Below, piece after piece: positions 42,608-51,588 of a DNA stretch of 64,000 bases. Every line of letters starts with the position of its first letter. Position 1 is the first letter of the stretch. The notes beneath the pieces were generated by a model, which had not been told where the DNA came from, did not search any database, and worked only from the letters and a program-made list of their open reading frames with translations. The DNA comes from CAYUYV01 sp964522525 (GTDB taxonomy: Bacteria > Pseudomonadota > Alphaproteobacteria > JAJFIK01), in contig CAZFWG010000015.1 in the NCBI GenBank assembly GCA_964522525.1, forward strand, positions 3,351-67,350, in the 5' to 3' direction. Made by a program: the position numbers and the translations under genes.

Positions 42608-43471
42608 TCATGACCACGGACTGGTGCCGCGATCACCGCCCTGGGCCATGCGCTCCAGCGCCGCAATGCGATTGGCGGTGTTCGGATGGGTCGAGAAAAG
42701 CTTGTCCATGGCCTGTTCATGGAGTGGATTGATGATGAACATATGGGCGGTGGCGGGATTCCGCTCCGCCGAGACATTGGTGATGCCCTTCGCGGCCTGT
42801 TCGATTTTCGCCAGGGCCGAGGCCAGCCAAAGGGGCCGTCCGCAGATCTCGGCGCCGCCACGATCCGCTTCATATTCCCGGGACCGGCTGATCGCCATCT
42901 GCACGAGCGCGGCCGCGATGGGCGCCAGGATCATCAGCGCCAAGAGGCCGACAATCCCCAGCGGACTGTTGCGGTTGTTGCCGAAGAACAGGGCGAAATT
43001 GGCCAGCATGGAAATCGCGCCGGCCAAGGTCGCCGTGATCGTCATGATCAGCGTGTCCCGGTTCTTGATATGCGCCAGTTCATGGGCCATGACGCCCGCG
43101 ACTTCTTCCTCGCTCAACATGCGCAGGAGGCCTGTCGTCGCGGCGACCGCCGCATGGTTCGGGTCCCGTCCCGTGGCGAAGGCATTGGGCTGATCGTTTT
43201 GGATGATGTAGACCTTGGGCAGGGGCAGATCGGCATTGCGGGCCAATTGGTGCACCATGCGGACGAGTTGCGGCGCCGTCGATTCATTCACCTCCTGGGC
43301 GCCATACATGCCCAGGACCATCTTGTCGGAATTCCAATAGGCGAAAAGATTGGTGCCGGCCGCAAACAGGAAAGCCAGAACCATGCCCATCTCACCGCCG
43401 ATCAGAAACCCGATCCCGAGAAACAAGGCGGTCATCGCCGCCATCAGCATGCCGGTGCGCAGATAGTTCAT
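42608..43471 (-). CDS. htpX: Membrane zinc metalloprotease HtpX
   Basis: 287 residues from MNYLRTGMLMAAMT; a TTG three codons earlier is less likely, since AAAGGA is well spaced to this ATG. Two N-terminal membrane helices (about 5–50) precede the zinc motif HELAH (GVMAHELAHIKNRDT). Two more hydrophobic helices follow, then the third-ligand region EYEADRGGAEI. It degrades misfolded inner-membrane proteins together with FtsH. The gene begins the minus-strand run toward purH. No heat-shock promoter could be identified with confidence. Confidence 0.94.
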   Translation of the reverse strand: MNYLRTGMLMAAMTALFLGIGFLIGGEMGMVLAFLFAAGTNLFAYWNSDKMVLGMYGAQEVNESTAPQLVRMVHQLARNADLPLPKVYIIQNDQPNAFATGRDPNHAAVAATTGLLRMLSEEEVAGVMAHELAHIKNRDTLIMTITATLAGAISMLANFALFFGNNRNSPLGIVGLLALMILAPIAAALVQMAISRSREYEADRGGAEICGRPLWLASALAKIEQAAKGITNVSAERNPATAHMFIINPLHEQAMDKLFSTHPNTANRIAALERMAQGGDRGTSPWS

Positions 43472-43608
43472 AGTCGCCAATCCTTTGGAGCGGTTGAAGC
43501 GTAAAACCCTGCAGAATCCTCGCTTCTACAATGTCCACATAAGAAGTGGGGCCGCTGCGATCAAGCGGATCGGCGCGTGTCTCAGGTATCGACAAGAAAG
43601 GCCAGACC

Positions 43609-43830
43609 ATGAGCGACGAAAAATCGACCCCATCGGGGGCGGCGCCCGACAAGGTGCTGTCGCCGGCCGCCATCCGTGCGCTCGAGGAGGCGGCGGCGCG
43701 CCGCAAGGCGGAGGAAGAAAAGAAGAAAGATGAAAAAAAGAAGAAACCCAAAGAGGTGGATGGGCGTGACGGTCTTGAGCCGACGCGTTACGGGGACTGG
43801 GAAATCAAGGGAACGGCCTGTGACTTTTGA
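43609..43830 (+). CDS. DUF1674 protein (SDHAF4-like succinate dehydrogenase assembly factor)
   Basis: 73 residues from MSDEKSTPSG, with AAAGG upstream. The middle is a highly charged lysine/glutamate helix (AEEEKKKDEKKKK) and the C-terminus is the family signature GLEPTRYGDWEIKGTACDF. The mitochondrial relative Sdh8/SDHAF4 binds the flavinated succinate dehydrogenase subunit before complex assembly, so the same role is inferred for SdhA here. It is divergent from htpX, the usual position in alphaproteobacteria. Confidence 0.85.
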   Translation: MSDEKSTPSGAAPDKVLSPAAIRALEEAAARRKAEEEKKKDEKKKKPKEVDGRDGLEPTRYGDWEIKGTACDF

Positions 43831-44047
43831 TCATGCTCCGTGGTCAAACGGACCATGGAGACGTCTCTTGAAAGGGCCACGCGGAACGGTATGGGTTGCG
43901 GCGCCGCCACAACTGGCACCGCCGGCTCCCGAAGACAAGGTCGTCGCAGGTATAGCGGGCTTTGTCGCCGGCGGGCTCATGGCTGCAGGACGGAGCAAAG
44001 CATCTTTCTCAGATCGTCGACAAGAAGATGGCTGGGTTCAAAAACCA
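43831..44047 (+). other. Unassigned stretch, possibly structured RNA, between DUF1674 and a terminator
   Basis: About 215 bp separate the DUF1674 stop from a strong terminator. All open frames here lack a convincing start and family match. An 8-bp stem CCGCCGGC/GCCGGCGG (43919–43926/43967–43974) encloses GACAA/TTGTC (43934–43938/43962–43966). The stretch may be a 3' UTR with structure, an independent small RNA or eroded coding sequence. Confidence 0.35.
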
Positions 44048-44077
44048 AAGCCCCTGGCATTTGCCAGGGGCTTTTTT
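44048..44077. terminator. Strong Rho-independent terminator
   Basis: An 11-bp perfect stem AAGCCCCTGGC/GCCAGGGGCTT has an ATTT loop and the 3' arm runs into six T residues. On the minus strand the stem is followed by TTGGTTTTT, so it may also end the YbjN-like gene's transcript. Confidence 0.88.
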
Positions 44078-44122
44078 CATGAACACGGGAAGCGCGTTAA
44101 AGGAAGAAAAGAGCGGCGTGGC

Positions 44123-44800
44123 CTACTCGATCCAGAAGCCGCGTTCCTCGAGATAGCCGAGCATGGAGGGATGCAAGGCCACGCCTGCATCGCCGCTTTC
44201 CGTCACGAGGGAAGTCAGCTTCAGACTGTCCTGACGGGTCGTATTCTGGGAGAAGCCGCTCTGAATGGTCTGGCGGGCCATGTCGTAGTCGATGCCGAAG
44301 ATCCGCAGTTTCTCGGCCAGATTGCCGGGTCCGATACCGCCCTGGAACGACATGCCGTCGGAGAGAATGGTCAGCTTGCCATCGGGGGTGCGGTCGAAGA
44401 AGGCGCTGAAGCTGCGATTGTGGAAACGCAGATAGATGTCGCCGCCCACCGGGCCGTTCGCCACCTGGGACAGGATTTTGTAGCCGAAACACGGGGCCTG
44501 CGTATCGTTGCAGATGGGGATCATCAGCATTTCGACATTTTTGTCGTTGCGGACCTGCACGGCTTCGCGTCCGTTCTCGAAACGCAGAACCTGAGCCTGC
44601 AATCCGGCCTGGCTCACGACCTGTACCATTTGGGCAGGCGTCAGGGCCTGAATGATCGAGGCTTGCTGTTGTGGTTGTTGGGGCTGAGGTTGGGCGGGCT
44701 GGTCGCCGAAAAGCGGATCCCCGCTTTGGGCCCAAGCCAAGGAAACAGAAGCGCAGAGTGCCAAAGCGGTTCCGGCGAGTATCGTAGACGATCGAGTCAT
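44123..44800 (-). CDS. Secreted YbjN-like protein
   Basis: 225 residues. A signal peptide (ILAGTALALCASVSLAWAQ) is followed by a Gln/Pro-rich linker. The remaining ~170 residues resemble the YbjN (type III chaperone-like) fold: ALTPAQMVQVVSQAGLQAQVL, a strand pair with MLMIPICNDTQAPCFGYKIL (two Cys that could form a disulfide), a beta strand YLRFHNRSFSAFFDRTPDGKL and an amphipathic helix. Assignment is by pattern only. The protein should act in the periplasm or outside the cell; function is unknown. It stands alone, with a terminator 46 bp beyond its stop. Confidence 0.55.
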   Translation of the reverse strand: MTRSSTILAGTALALCASVSLAWAQSGDPLFGDQPAQPQPQQPQQQASIIQALTPAQMVQVVSQAGLQAQVLRFENGREAVQVRNDKNVEMLMIPICNDTQAPCFGYKILSQVANGPVGGDIYLRFHNRSFSAFFDRTPDGKLTILSDGMSFQGGIGPGNLAEKLRIFGIDYDMARQTIQSGFSQNTTRQDSLKLTSLVTESGDAGVALHPSMLGYLEERGFWIE

Positions 44801-45136
44801 TGCTTACCCCTTGGTGCCCCCGTCCGTGATTCCCGTATTGGCCTGGAAGCGCCTATATCTGTGATCCCGGCGCTTTCAGATCTGTCGCGGGAAGCAAGCC
44901 ATTGCTGCCTGTCCCACCCACCGAAAACGCCGATCCGTCCGAGCCAGGCGAGGGTCCCCCTGGCCAGCCGTTCGGCGTTTCCAAACCACACCACGGATTA
45001 CCACCCTTGCCCCACCGGCGTTCTCACTGCCTTTGCGGCCCGCCGCCAATGTGGCAAGGGTTCCGATCGCTCTACCCGTTCGGTGGAGCGAAAGGGCTAA
45101 CCCTTCGGTCCTTCAAAGCTCCGTGAAACAGGCGCC
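44801..45136. other. Intergenic spacer
   Basis: 336 bp between the YbjN-like gene and the protease gene, both on the minus strand. No open frame with family resemblance. A short inverted repeat (CGAAAGGG/CCCTTCG, about 45090–45107) just beyond the protease stop is a weak terminator candidate without a U-tract. The promoter of the YbjN-like gene must lie here, but no clear hexamers were found. Confidence 0.5.
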
Positions 45137-46510
45137 TTAGTCAATGGGTATGGCAACCAGTTCCGGTCGTTCCAGGCCGGTTGCACGCCGCACCCGGGCA
45201 AGAACATGGCTCCGGTTTCCGACCTGCTTCAGCAACTGGCCAAGCCGACGGGCATCCGTGACCGGCGTGCCGTCGACCTCCAACAGGACATCGCCGGGCA
45301 GGAGCCGCCCGAACAGCGGGCTTTCCGGTTCGACCCGGGTGACGAGGATGCCCGGCGTACCGCTTTTGCCGCCGGTGCGGGATGGCATGCCTGTCCTGTG
45401 GAGGTCGGCTTCGTTGCCCGCGCCTCGTGCGGTTTCCAGGACCGCCATGGTTTGATTGAGGCGGCCCATGGTGATCACGACATTGCGGGCGCCGACGCCG
45501 CGCCGCCAGATTTCGGCGGAAACCTGCGCCCCGGACTGCGTCTCCGCCACGAGCCTTTGGAACTGGCGCACATCCACGACCGCCTGCCCGTTGAAGGATA
45601 GGATCACGTCGCCGCGCCGGATGCCGGCCACGGCCGCCGGTCCCCCGGGCGTGAGGTCATTGACCAGGACGCCGCGCACCGTTGGCAGACCGACCGCCTC
45701 GGCCAGTTCCGGTGTCATGGATTGGGGAATGACCCCGATCCAGCCCCGTCGCGACTGACCAAATTGGCGGATCTGATCGGTCACGGGTTCGGCGATGGCC
45801 GAAGGACGGGAGAAGTTGATCCCCTGGAAGATGCGGTCCTGGACCCGCTCCAGGGCGGCGGTGTTCACGCCGATGACTTCGCCCTTCAGATTGAAGAGCG
45901 GTCCGCCGGAGTTGCCCGCGTTGATGGCCGCGTCCGTCTGGAGATATTCGTCAAAGGGGCCGCCGGCCCGCGTGGCCCGGTCGGTGGCGGAAATGATACC
46001 CACCGTCACCGTGCCGCCGAGGCCCGCCGGGTTGCCGATGGCCAGCACCCAGTCACCGGGTTCGAGGGCATCGGAATCGCCCCAGGGCACCGCCGGCAGA
46101 CCGCTTACCTCGTCGATCTTGAGCACCGCCAGATCCGTCAGCCGGTCGCGCCCCCGGACCCGGACCTCATAGACGCGCCCGTCGGTCAGTCGCACGGCGA
46201 TCTGTCGCGCCCCTCGGATGACATGTTCATTGGTGACGACCCAGCCCGACGGATCCACGATGAACCCGGAGCCCCTGGAGACTCCCCGATTGTTCAAGGC
46301 GAAAATCTGAACGACGGCCGGGCGCAGCCGCGCCGCCAAGGGCGCAAAACTTTGGGGCAGGGGCCTTGCGCCTTGGGCCTGGGCGGTGTCGGGCCGCGCG
46401 ATCACCCCAAGGGGCGCGGCCAACAGCGCAAGGATCAATGCCTTGAGCGCCACAATTGTCAGACTGGCGCGGATGGTTTCCATCGGTCGACGCGTAGTTC
46501 TCTGGAACAT
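45137..46510 (-). CDS. DegP/HtrA-like serine protease with two PDZ domains
   Basis: 457 residues. An N-terminal signal peptide (about 11–47, probable cut after AQAQG) directs it to the periplasm. The trypsin-like domain has the triad His96 (VVTNEHVI), Asp126 (RLTDLAVLK) and Ser201 (NAGNSGGPLF). The first PDZ domain lies at about 265–350 (GVLVNDLTPGGPAAVAGIRRGD) and the second at about 375–450 (ILVTRVEPESPLFGRLLPGD). It should degrade damaged envelope proteins. GGGGGT precedes the ATG, and a second in-frame ATG lies nine codons downstream. It is shorter than E. coli DegP, and is better called DegP-like than DegP. Confidence 0.88.
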   Translation of the reverse strand: MFQRTTRRPMETIRASLTIVALKALILALLAAPLGVIARPDTAQAQGARPLPQSFAPLAARLRPAVVQIFALNNRGVSRGSGFIVDPSGWVVTNEHVIRGARQIAVRLTDGRVYEVRVRGRDRLTDLAVLKIDEVSGLPAVPWGDSDALEPGDWVLAIGNPAGLGGTVTVGIISATDRATRAGGPFDEYLQTDAAINAGNSGGPLFNLKGEVIGVNTAALERVQDRIFQGINFSRPSAIAEPVTDQIRQFGQSRRGWIGVIPQSMTPELAEAVGLPTVRGVLVNDLTPGGPAAVAGIRRGDVILSFNGQAVVDVRQFQRLVAETQSGAQVSAEIWRRGVGARNVVITMGRLNQTMAVLETARGAGNEADLHRTGMPSRTGGKSGTPGILVTRVEPESPLFGRLLPGDVLLEVDGTPVTDARRLGQLLKQVGNRSHVLARVRRATGLERPELVAIPID

Positions 46511-46612
46511 TTCCTTACCCCCGAGCGGTCAATCGGTGCGTGAGTATAGCCGCAAGGCGCTGCACTGATAAGCCATTGGGGACGCCTGCGCCTCGCTTTT
46601 GTTGCCCCGTTC

Positions 46613-48601
46613 TCAAGGCTTCCGCCTGGCCGCCAGGGGATTGGGGACCTGCCGAAAAACAGCGTTCTGGCTCTGTCGTAATCGCATGGTCAGCAGGCAC
46701 TTGACCTCCATATGAGGCCCTCGGACGATTTGGCGAATGCTCCCGGCCGCCTGCGCCATCAGGCCCGATGCGGCGGCTTCTGTCTGGTGCGCCTTATCCG
46801 CATCATGAAGGGTTTCATCGATCAACGCCTCGGTGGCGGCGACAAGAACCTCGAAGAGACGCGGCAGTTCAGTGCCGAACCCGGCATTGATGACATGGGC
46901 GAGGGGGATGAGGTGGCTCATGAAAGTGGTGTGGGCGAGCTGCCGGACCGGCATGTCCAGATCCCCATGGAGACCGCGACGTATGGGATGGATCTGTCTG
47001 CTGACGTCATAACCGCGCGCACGCAGCAGCGGTTCAAAGATCTCGAGACCGCCATTGATGTCCCGGTAGACCATGGCCCGCGGGTGGCCGTCGGCTCCGA
47101 AAACCATGTCGATATTCTGCTGGTGGGATTCGAGGCTGACCCCATAGCGCAGCAACATGCCGATATCGCACTGAAGGACGAGGCGGACATAGGCGGCATA
47201 ATAGGTTGCTGCCGTTCGCTCATCATGGACGCTTGCGGCGCGCATGACGTCGATGAACAGTCGTTCGGTCGAAAGGGGCGAAACCGCGAAAAGCGCGTTC
47301 AGGGGAAGGCGTCTTTCATCTTGACCCACCATGCGGGCCGGATTGGCCTTGAAAACGGCGGCAAGCTGATAGCCCGCGTCATAGTCAGCGCCTTCTTGGT
47401 CCTGGCCCCAATAGATCGCTGCCGGTTCCGGCACGACTCTCAGATATGCCGCCAGACCTTTCTCCTTTGACAGAATATCGGTCAGCAGATCGGAATAGAC
47501 CGGCGCGTTGAACGCGCGGGCGGGCGCCAGGGTGCGCACCACGCTTGTCATCTGAATGTTCAAGGTGGTCTTGATCGAAGGTTGGGTGACGGATCGCGGC
47601 GGCACAAGCGTCCGATAGGACAGGGTCGGAATCTGGGGGATGGTCACATCGGGCGCCATCACAATGTCGCCGGCACGAAGTTCGGGCGCGAAACGGCTCT
47701 CGATTTCCGGGACCTGAAGGGGGTGCACGGGCAAGGGGAGATAGGCGGCTGCCGCGCCGGGTTCTCTTGCCTGTTCAATGTGGTCCTTCCAGTGCTGGTG
47801 GGCGTCCGGAAAAGCGGTCTCAAAGAAATCCCGAAAGTCCCTTGGCGCCGTGTTTCCGCTCCAGCTCTGTATGCTGAGTTTCGTGGTCACCCGATCCGCT
47901 TTGACGGCCAGGACCACCAAAGGAACCAGGGGGCCGAACTCAGGCGCGCTGCCCTCAATTTCCGCAACGGACAAGGGACGGCGCGCGCTGGCCTGCGTGG
48001 GGCATCGCAATCTTGTCTTTGCGGTCGGATGGGTCCTGTGTCCACTGAAACTGGCCAGGCGCAACAGAAAGCCGTCGATGCCCGCCGCACTTTGGCCGAA
48101 GGCATCGAAGGCCTCGGGCGAGGCAAACAGCGGTGTGAACAGATTGTCCCTATCGGCATGGGTGGCGCGAAGGTCCCGGTGGAGGGCGTGGCGCGCTTCG
48201 GCGGCAAGGGTTTCATTCCTGTGGGAATCACCGACTTCCACCAGAAAGGACTCCCAATCCCATGCCGGTTCCTGCCCTGGCGCGGCTTTGTCCGACAGTT
48301 TGCGGGCCAGCCCCTCAAGCCAGGTCAGAGGTTGCCAAAGGGGCCACGGCGTTGCGTCCATATGCAGGATCGCTCCATGGACCCGCCCCGGATCCATCGT
48401 ATAGAGCGCATTGAACAGGTCGTCCGCATTGTGAAGGAGGCGCGATTCCGGCGGATCACCCACGGTCAGTTCGACGTGGGAGCCGGGGCTGAGCAGTCCT
48501 TCGCCCATGAAGCCATGGACGAGGCGCAGGCCTAGGCGAAGGCCCGCAAAAAACGCCGGATCCGGACCGGTTTGCGCGACCGGTGTCGTCGATAGCGCCA
48601 T
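46613..48601 (-). CDS. IucA/IucC-family siderophore synthetase (NIS synthetase)
   Basis: 662 residues, typical of the family. GGAGGGG precedes the start. Family landmarks: FSGHRTHPTAKTR (the GHPxHPxxKxR motif for ATP binding), VTTKLSIQSW, SVVRTLAPARAFNAPVYS, and the catalytic region YGVSLESHQQNIDMVF with YRDINGGLEIF. These enzymes adenylate a carboxylate of citrate or 2-oxoglutarate-type acids and join it to an amine or alcohol, building carboxylate siderophores without NRPS. No other siderophore gene (lysine/ornithine N-oxygenase, acetyltransferase), TonB receptor or Fur site is seen beside it. The substrate and product are therefore unknown; the His, Lys and Arg of the motifs are intact, so it should be active. 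Confidence 0.88.
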   Translation of the reverse strand: MALSTTPVAQTGPDPAFFAGLRLGLRLVHGFMGEGLLSPGSHVELTVGDPPESRLLHNADDLFNALYTMDPGRVHGAILHMDATPWPLWQPLTWLEGLARKLSDKAAPGQEPAWDWESFLVEVGDSHRNETLAAEARHALHRDLRATHADRDNLFTPLFASPEAFDAFGQSAAGIDGFLLRLASFSGHRTHPTAKTRLRCPTQASARRPLSVAEIEGSAPEFGPLVPLVVLAVKADRVTTKLSIQSWSGNTAPRDFRDFFETAFPDAHQHWKDHIEQAREPGAAAAYLPLPVHPLQVPEIESRFAPELRAGDIVMAPDVTIPQIPTLSYRTLVPPRSVTQPSIKTTLNIQMTSVVRTLAPARAFNAPVYSDLLTDILSKEKGLAAYLRVVPEPAAIYWGQDQEGADYDAGYQLAAVFKANPARMVGQDERRLPLNALFAVSPLSTERLFIDVMRAASVHDERTAATYYAAYVRLVLQCDIGMLLRYGVSLESHQQNIDMVFGADGHPRAMVYRDINGGLEIFEPLLRARGYDVSRQIHPIRRGLHGDLDMPVRQLAHTTFMSHLIPLAHVINAGFGTELPRLFEVLVAATEALIDETLHDADKAHQTEAAASGLMAQAAGSIRQIVRGPHMEVKCLLTMRLRQSQNAVFRQVPNPLAARRKP

Positions 48602-48691
48602 GTCCGCCCCTCCTGCTCACAACACAGAGGACGCCACCTTAGACCGGGTTGGGCACCCACAGGAGGAGGGGCGACAGGCAGCGCCCATTTG

Positions 48692-49384
48692 TCACTGCAT
48701 TTTGGATGATTCCGGTCGGCCCGCCGCCAGGGCGTAAATCAGCGGCCCGCCGCGATCGACCCGGTCGAGCGGCAGGCGCACGCGCCCTAGCAGACGAAAA
48801 CTGTCAGGCCGGATCGTGTCCTGTTCGCCCTCGGCCACCGGCCCGCCCTCCAGAAGTTGACTGCCGATCAGAACATGGCTTACAGGGCGACCCGGCTCGT
48901 TCAAGGGCAGGCACAGATCCTCCATATAGGCGCGGCCGCCGGCTCTCGTTTCATAGGCCACCTTGAGAAGGGCGATCGCGCGGGAGGACAGGGTGGGGAC
49001 CATCGCCTTGCATTGAGCGATGCCACCAAGGGATTTGAGATTCACATTGGTTGGGTCCTGCCCCAACCAGGAAACGATCTGCAGGCCCGCAAAGCGGCAG
49101 ATCAACTGATCCCCGGGCGTCCATTCCAGGAGCATGACATTGGGCAGATAGCCGGTGATTTCGAGGAGGTCGAAATCCGACCAGGCAGCGATCCCCGCCG
49201 TGCCACGGACCAGATGCCAATATTGCAGGAGCGCGGCATTGGCCGGATGCATCAGGACCGGCGCCACAGTGTTCCGGTTCTGTCCGTCTTGCGCATTTGC
49301 GCGATCGCGCTTCGCCCCGTCTCGTCCGAACACACCAAGTCGCTCCAAGCCACTTGGGTACGGGATCCCCCCATTTTTCGTCAT
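48692..49384 (-). CDS. PAS_5-domain protein
   Basis: About 230 residues from MTKNGGIPYPSGL; an earlier start (49480) is possible but gives a basic, unlikely N-terminus. The core (about 35–165) matches the PAS_5 pattern of alphaproteobacteria: LLQYWHLVRGTAGIAAWSDFDL, then LPNVMLLEWTPGDQLICRFAGLQI and VSWLGQDPTNVNL. It has no enzyme or DNA-binding domain, so it may sense a small ligand or act as an accessory regulator. It lies 90 bp upstream of the siderophore synthetase on the same strand. A functional link is possible but not shown. Confidence 0.68.
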   Translation of the reverse strand: MTKNGGIPYPSGLERLGVFGRDGAKRDRANAQDGQNRNTVAPVLMHPANAALLQYWHLVRGTAGIAAWSDFDLLEITGYLPNVMLLEWTPGDQLICRFAGLQIVSWLGQDPTNVNLKSLGGIAQCKAMVPTLSSRAIALLKVAYETRAGGRAYMEDLCLPLNEPGRPVSHVLIGSQLLEGGPVAEGEQDTIRPDSFRLLGRVRLPLDRVDRGGPLIYALAAGRPESSKMQ

Positions 49385-49516
49385 CCGCCAACAACCCCTG
49401 GGGTACAGGACGGGCAAAGGCCGGACCCATATTCGAGCCGGCCTTACCGTCCGTATCCCGCTTGATCTGCCAAGAACCACGCCTGAAACGGCAGATCACA
49501 GCCGCCGAATCAGTCC

Positions 49517-51475
49517 CTAGTTCCGATTCTGGCGGTTCTCGATCAGATCGTCCACCACGGATGGATCGGCCAGGGTCGAGGTGTCGCCGAGATTGTCGAA
49601 ACTGTCCTCGGCAATTTTGCGCAAAATCCGCCGCATGATCTTGCCCGACCGGGTCTTGGGCAGGCCTGGCGAGAACTGGATCAGGTCCGGTGAGGCGATG
49701 GGGCCGATCTCCGTGCGCACCCATTTGACGAGTTCCTTGCGCAACTCCTCCGTGGGCTGTTCACCGACCGCCAGCGTGACATAGGCATAGATGCCCTGTC
49801 CCTTGATGTCGTGGGGATAACCGACGACCGCCGCCTCGGCGACCTTGGGATGGGCCACAAGAGCGCTTTCGACTTCGGCCGTTCCCATGCGGTGGCCGGA
49901 GACATTGATTACGTCATCGACGCGGCCCGTGATCCAGTAATAGCCGTCCGCGTCCCGGCGGCAGCCGTCGCCGGTGAAATATTTGCCCGGATAGGCCGAG
50001 AAATAGGTCTGCACGAACCGTTCGTGGTCCCCATAGACGGTGCGCATCTGCCCCGGCCAGCTTTCCGCCAGGACCAGATTGCCTTCCGTGGGGCCGTCCA
50101 GGACCTGACCGGTCGCATCGACGATCTCCGGTACGATGCCGAAAAAGGGCTTGGTGGCCGACCCGGGCTTGAGGTCCGTGGCGCCGGGCAGGGGCGTGAT
50201 CAGGATGCCGCCGGGCTCCGTCTGCCACCAGGTATCGACAATGGGGCATCGCCCATCGCCCACGACCCGGTGATACCAGTTCCAGGCTTCCGGATTGATC
50301 GGCTCACCGACGCTGCCCAGGAGGCGAAGGCTTTCGCGCGACGTGGCCGTCACGGGCCCGTCGCCTTCGCGCATCAGGGCACGGATCGCCGTGGGTGCCG
50401 TGTAGAAGATGTTGACCTTGTGTTTGTCGACCACTTCCCAGAAGCGTGAGGAGGTCGGATAGTTGGGCACGCCCTCGAACATCAAGGTGGTGGCGCCGTT
50501 GGCGAGCGGGCCATAGACAATATAGCTGTGGCCTGTGACCCAGCCCACATCCGCCGTACACCAATAGACATCACCCGGATGGTAGTCGAAAATCGTCTCA
50601 TGGGTGAAGGCGGCGTAGGTGAGATAGCCGCCCGAGGTGTGGAGGACGCCCTTGGGCTTGCCGGTGGACCCTGACGTATAGAGAATAAAAAGCGGGTCTT
50701 CCGCGCTCATCTCTTCCGGCGGACAGCCGGCCGGCATGGTCTCCATCGCCTCGTGGTACCAGACGTCCCGGTCCGGCTCCATGTTCACCTCGCCGCCCGT
50801 GCGCCACACCACGATGACGCTGTCGACATTGGGGCAGTCCTTGAGGGCCTCGTCGGTATTGCGCTTCAAGGGCACGGTGCGCCCGCCGCGTACGCCTTCA
50901 TCGGCGGTGATCACACAGGTGCTGTCGCAATCCTGGATCCGGTTCGCGAGGCTGTCGGGGGAAAATCCGCCGAACACGACGGAATGGATGGCGCCGATCC
51001 GGGCACAGGCCAGCATGGCATAGGCCGCTTCCGGGATCATGGGCAGATAGATCGTCACCCGATCGCCCTTCTTTACGCCCCGCGACTTGAGCACATTGGC
51101 GAGGCGGCAGACCCGGTCATAAAGCTGGTGATAAGTGATGTGTTGTTGATGCTCCGGGTCGTCGCCTTCCCAGATGATGGCGACCTGATCGCCCCGCGCG
51201 GCCAAGTGGCGGTCGACGCAATTGGCGGAGACGTTCAGGGTGCCGTCCTCGTACCATTTGATCGAGACATTATGCGGGTCATAGGAGACGTTGCGCACGG
51301 TCGAATAAGGCTTGATCCAGTCGATCCGTTTGCCGATCTCGCCCCAGAAACCCTCCGGGTCCTGGATGCTGCGGTCGTACATCTCCTTATAGCGGGCGGC
51401 GTCGACATGGGCGCGGCTTTGCCACGCGGCAGGAACGGGATGAAGAGCGGCGTCTTGGTCTTGGCTCGGCGACAT
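49517..51475 (-). CDS. acs: Acetyl-CoA synthetase
   Basis: 652 residues from MSPSQDQDAALH, set by GGAGG 8 nt upstream. ANL-superfamily motifs are present: the P-loop YTSGSTGKPKG, the adenylation region DTWWQTEPGG, the hinge GRVDDVINVSGHRMGTAEVESAL and the catalytic Lys in PKTRSGKIMRR near the C-terminus (the residue that relatives acetylate to switch activity off). It makes acetyl-CoA from acetate, ATP and CoA via acetyl-AMP in the cytosol. It lies about 110 bp after a sodium/solute symporter on the same strand, so uptake and activation of acetate are probably coexpressed. Confidence 0.96.
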   Translation of the reverse strand: MSPSQDQDAALHPVPAAWQSRAHVDAARYKEMYDRSIQDPEGFWGEIGKRIDWIKPYSTVRNVSYDPHNVSIKWYEDGTLNVSANCVDRHLAARGDQVAIIWEGDDPEHQQHITYHQLYDRVCRLANVLKSRGVKKGDRVTIYLPMIPEAAYAMLACARIGAIHSVVFGGFSPDSLANRIQDCDSTCVITADEGVRGGRTVPLKRNTDEALKDCPNVDSVIVVWRTGGEVNMEPDRDVWYHEAMETMPAGCPPEEMSAEDPLFILYTSGSTGKPKGVLHTSGGYLTYAAFTHETIFDYHPGDVYWCTADVGWVTGHSYIVYGPLANGATTLMFEGVPNYPTSSRFWEVVDKHKVNIFYTAPTAIRALMREGDGPVTATSRESLRLLGSVGEPINPEAWNWYHRVVGDGRCPIVDTWWQTEPGGILITPLPGATDLKPGSATKPFFGIVPEIVDATGQVLDGPTEGNLVLAESWPGQMRTVYGDHERFVQTYFSAYPGKYFTGDGCRRDADGYYWITGRVDDVINVSGHRMGTAEVESALVAHPKVAEAAVVGYPHDIKGQGIYAYVTLAVGEQPTEELRKELVKWVRTEIGPIASPDLIQFSPGLPKTRSGKIMRRILRKIAEDSFDNLGDTSTLADPSVVDDLIENRQNRN

Positions 51476-51588
51476 GGTGTTTCCTCCAGGCGAATTCCCA
51501 ACCCCAGTGTTGCTGACCCCGTTTGCGATCGGGCGGATACGGGCAACCCGGGCCAACCCCTGATTGGACTGGCCCGGTATCGGATCGC

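Noticed and set aside
43900..44050. tmRNA or tRNA-like element (GGTTCAAAAACC)
   Set aside because: No 5-bp T-stem, no acceptor pairing and no tag-peptide reading frame.
43840..44082. 80-codon ORF after DUF1674
   Set aside because: Ends inside the terminator hairpin, Arg/Cys-rich composition typical of out-of-frame reading, no family match.
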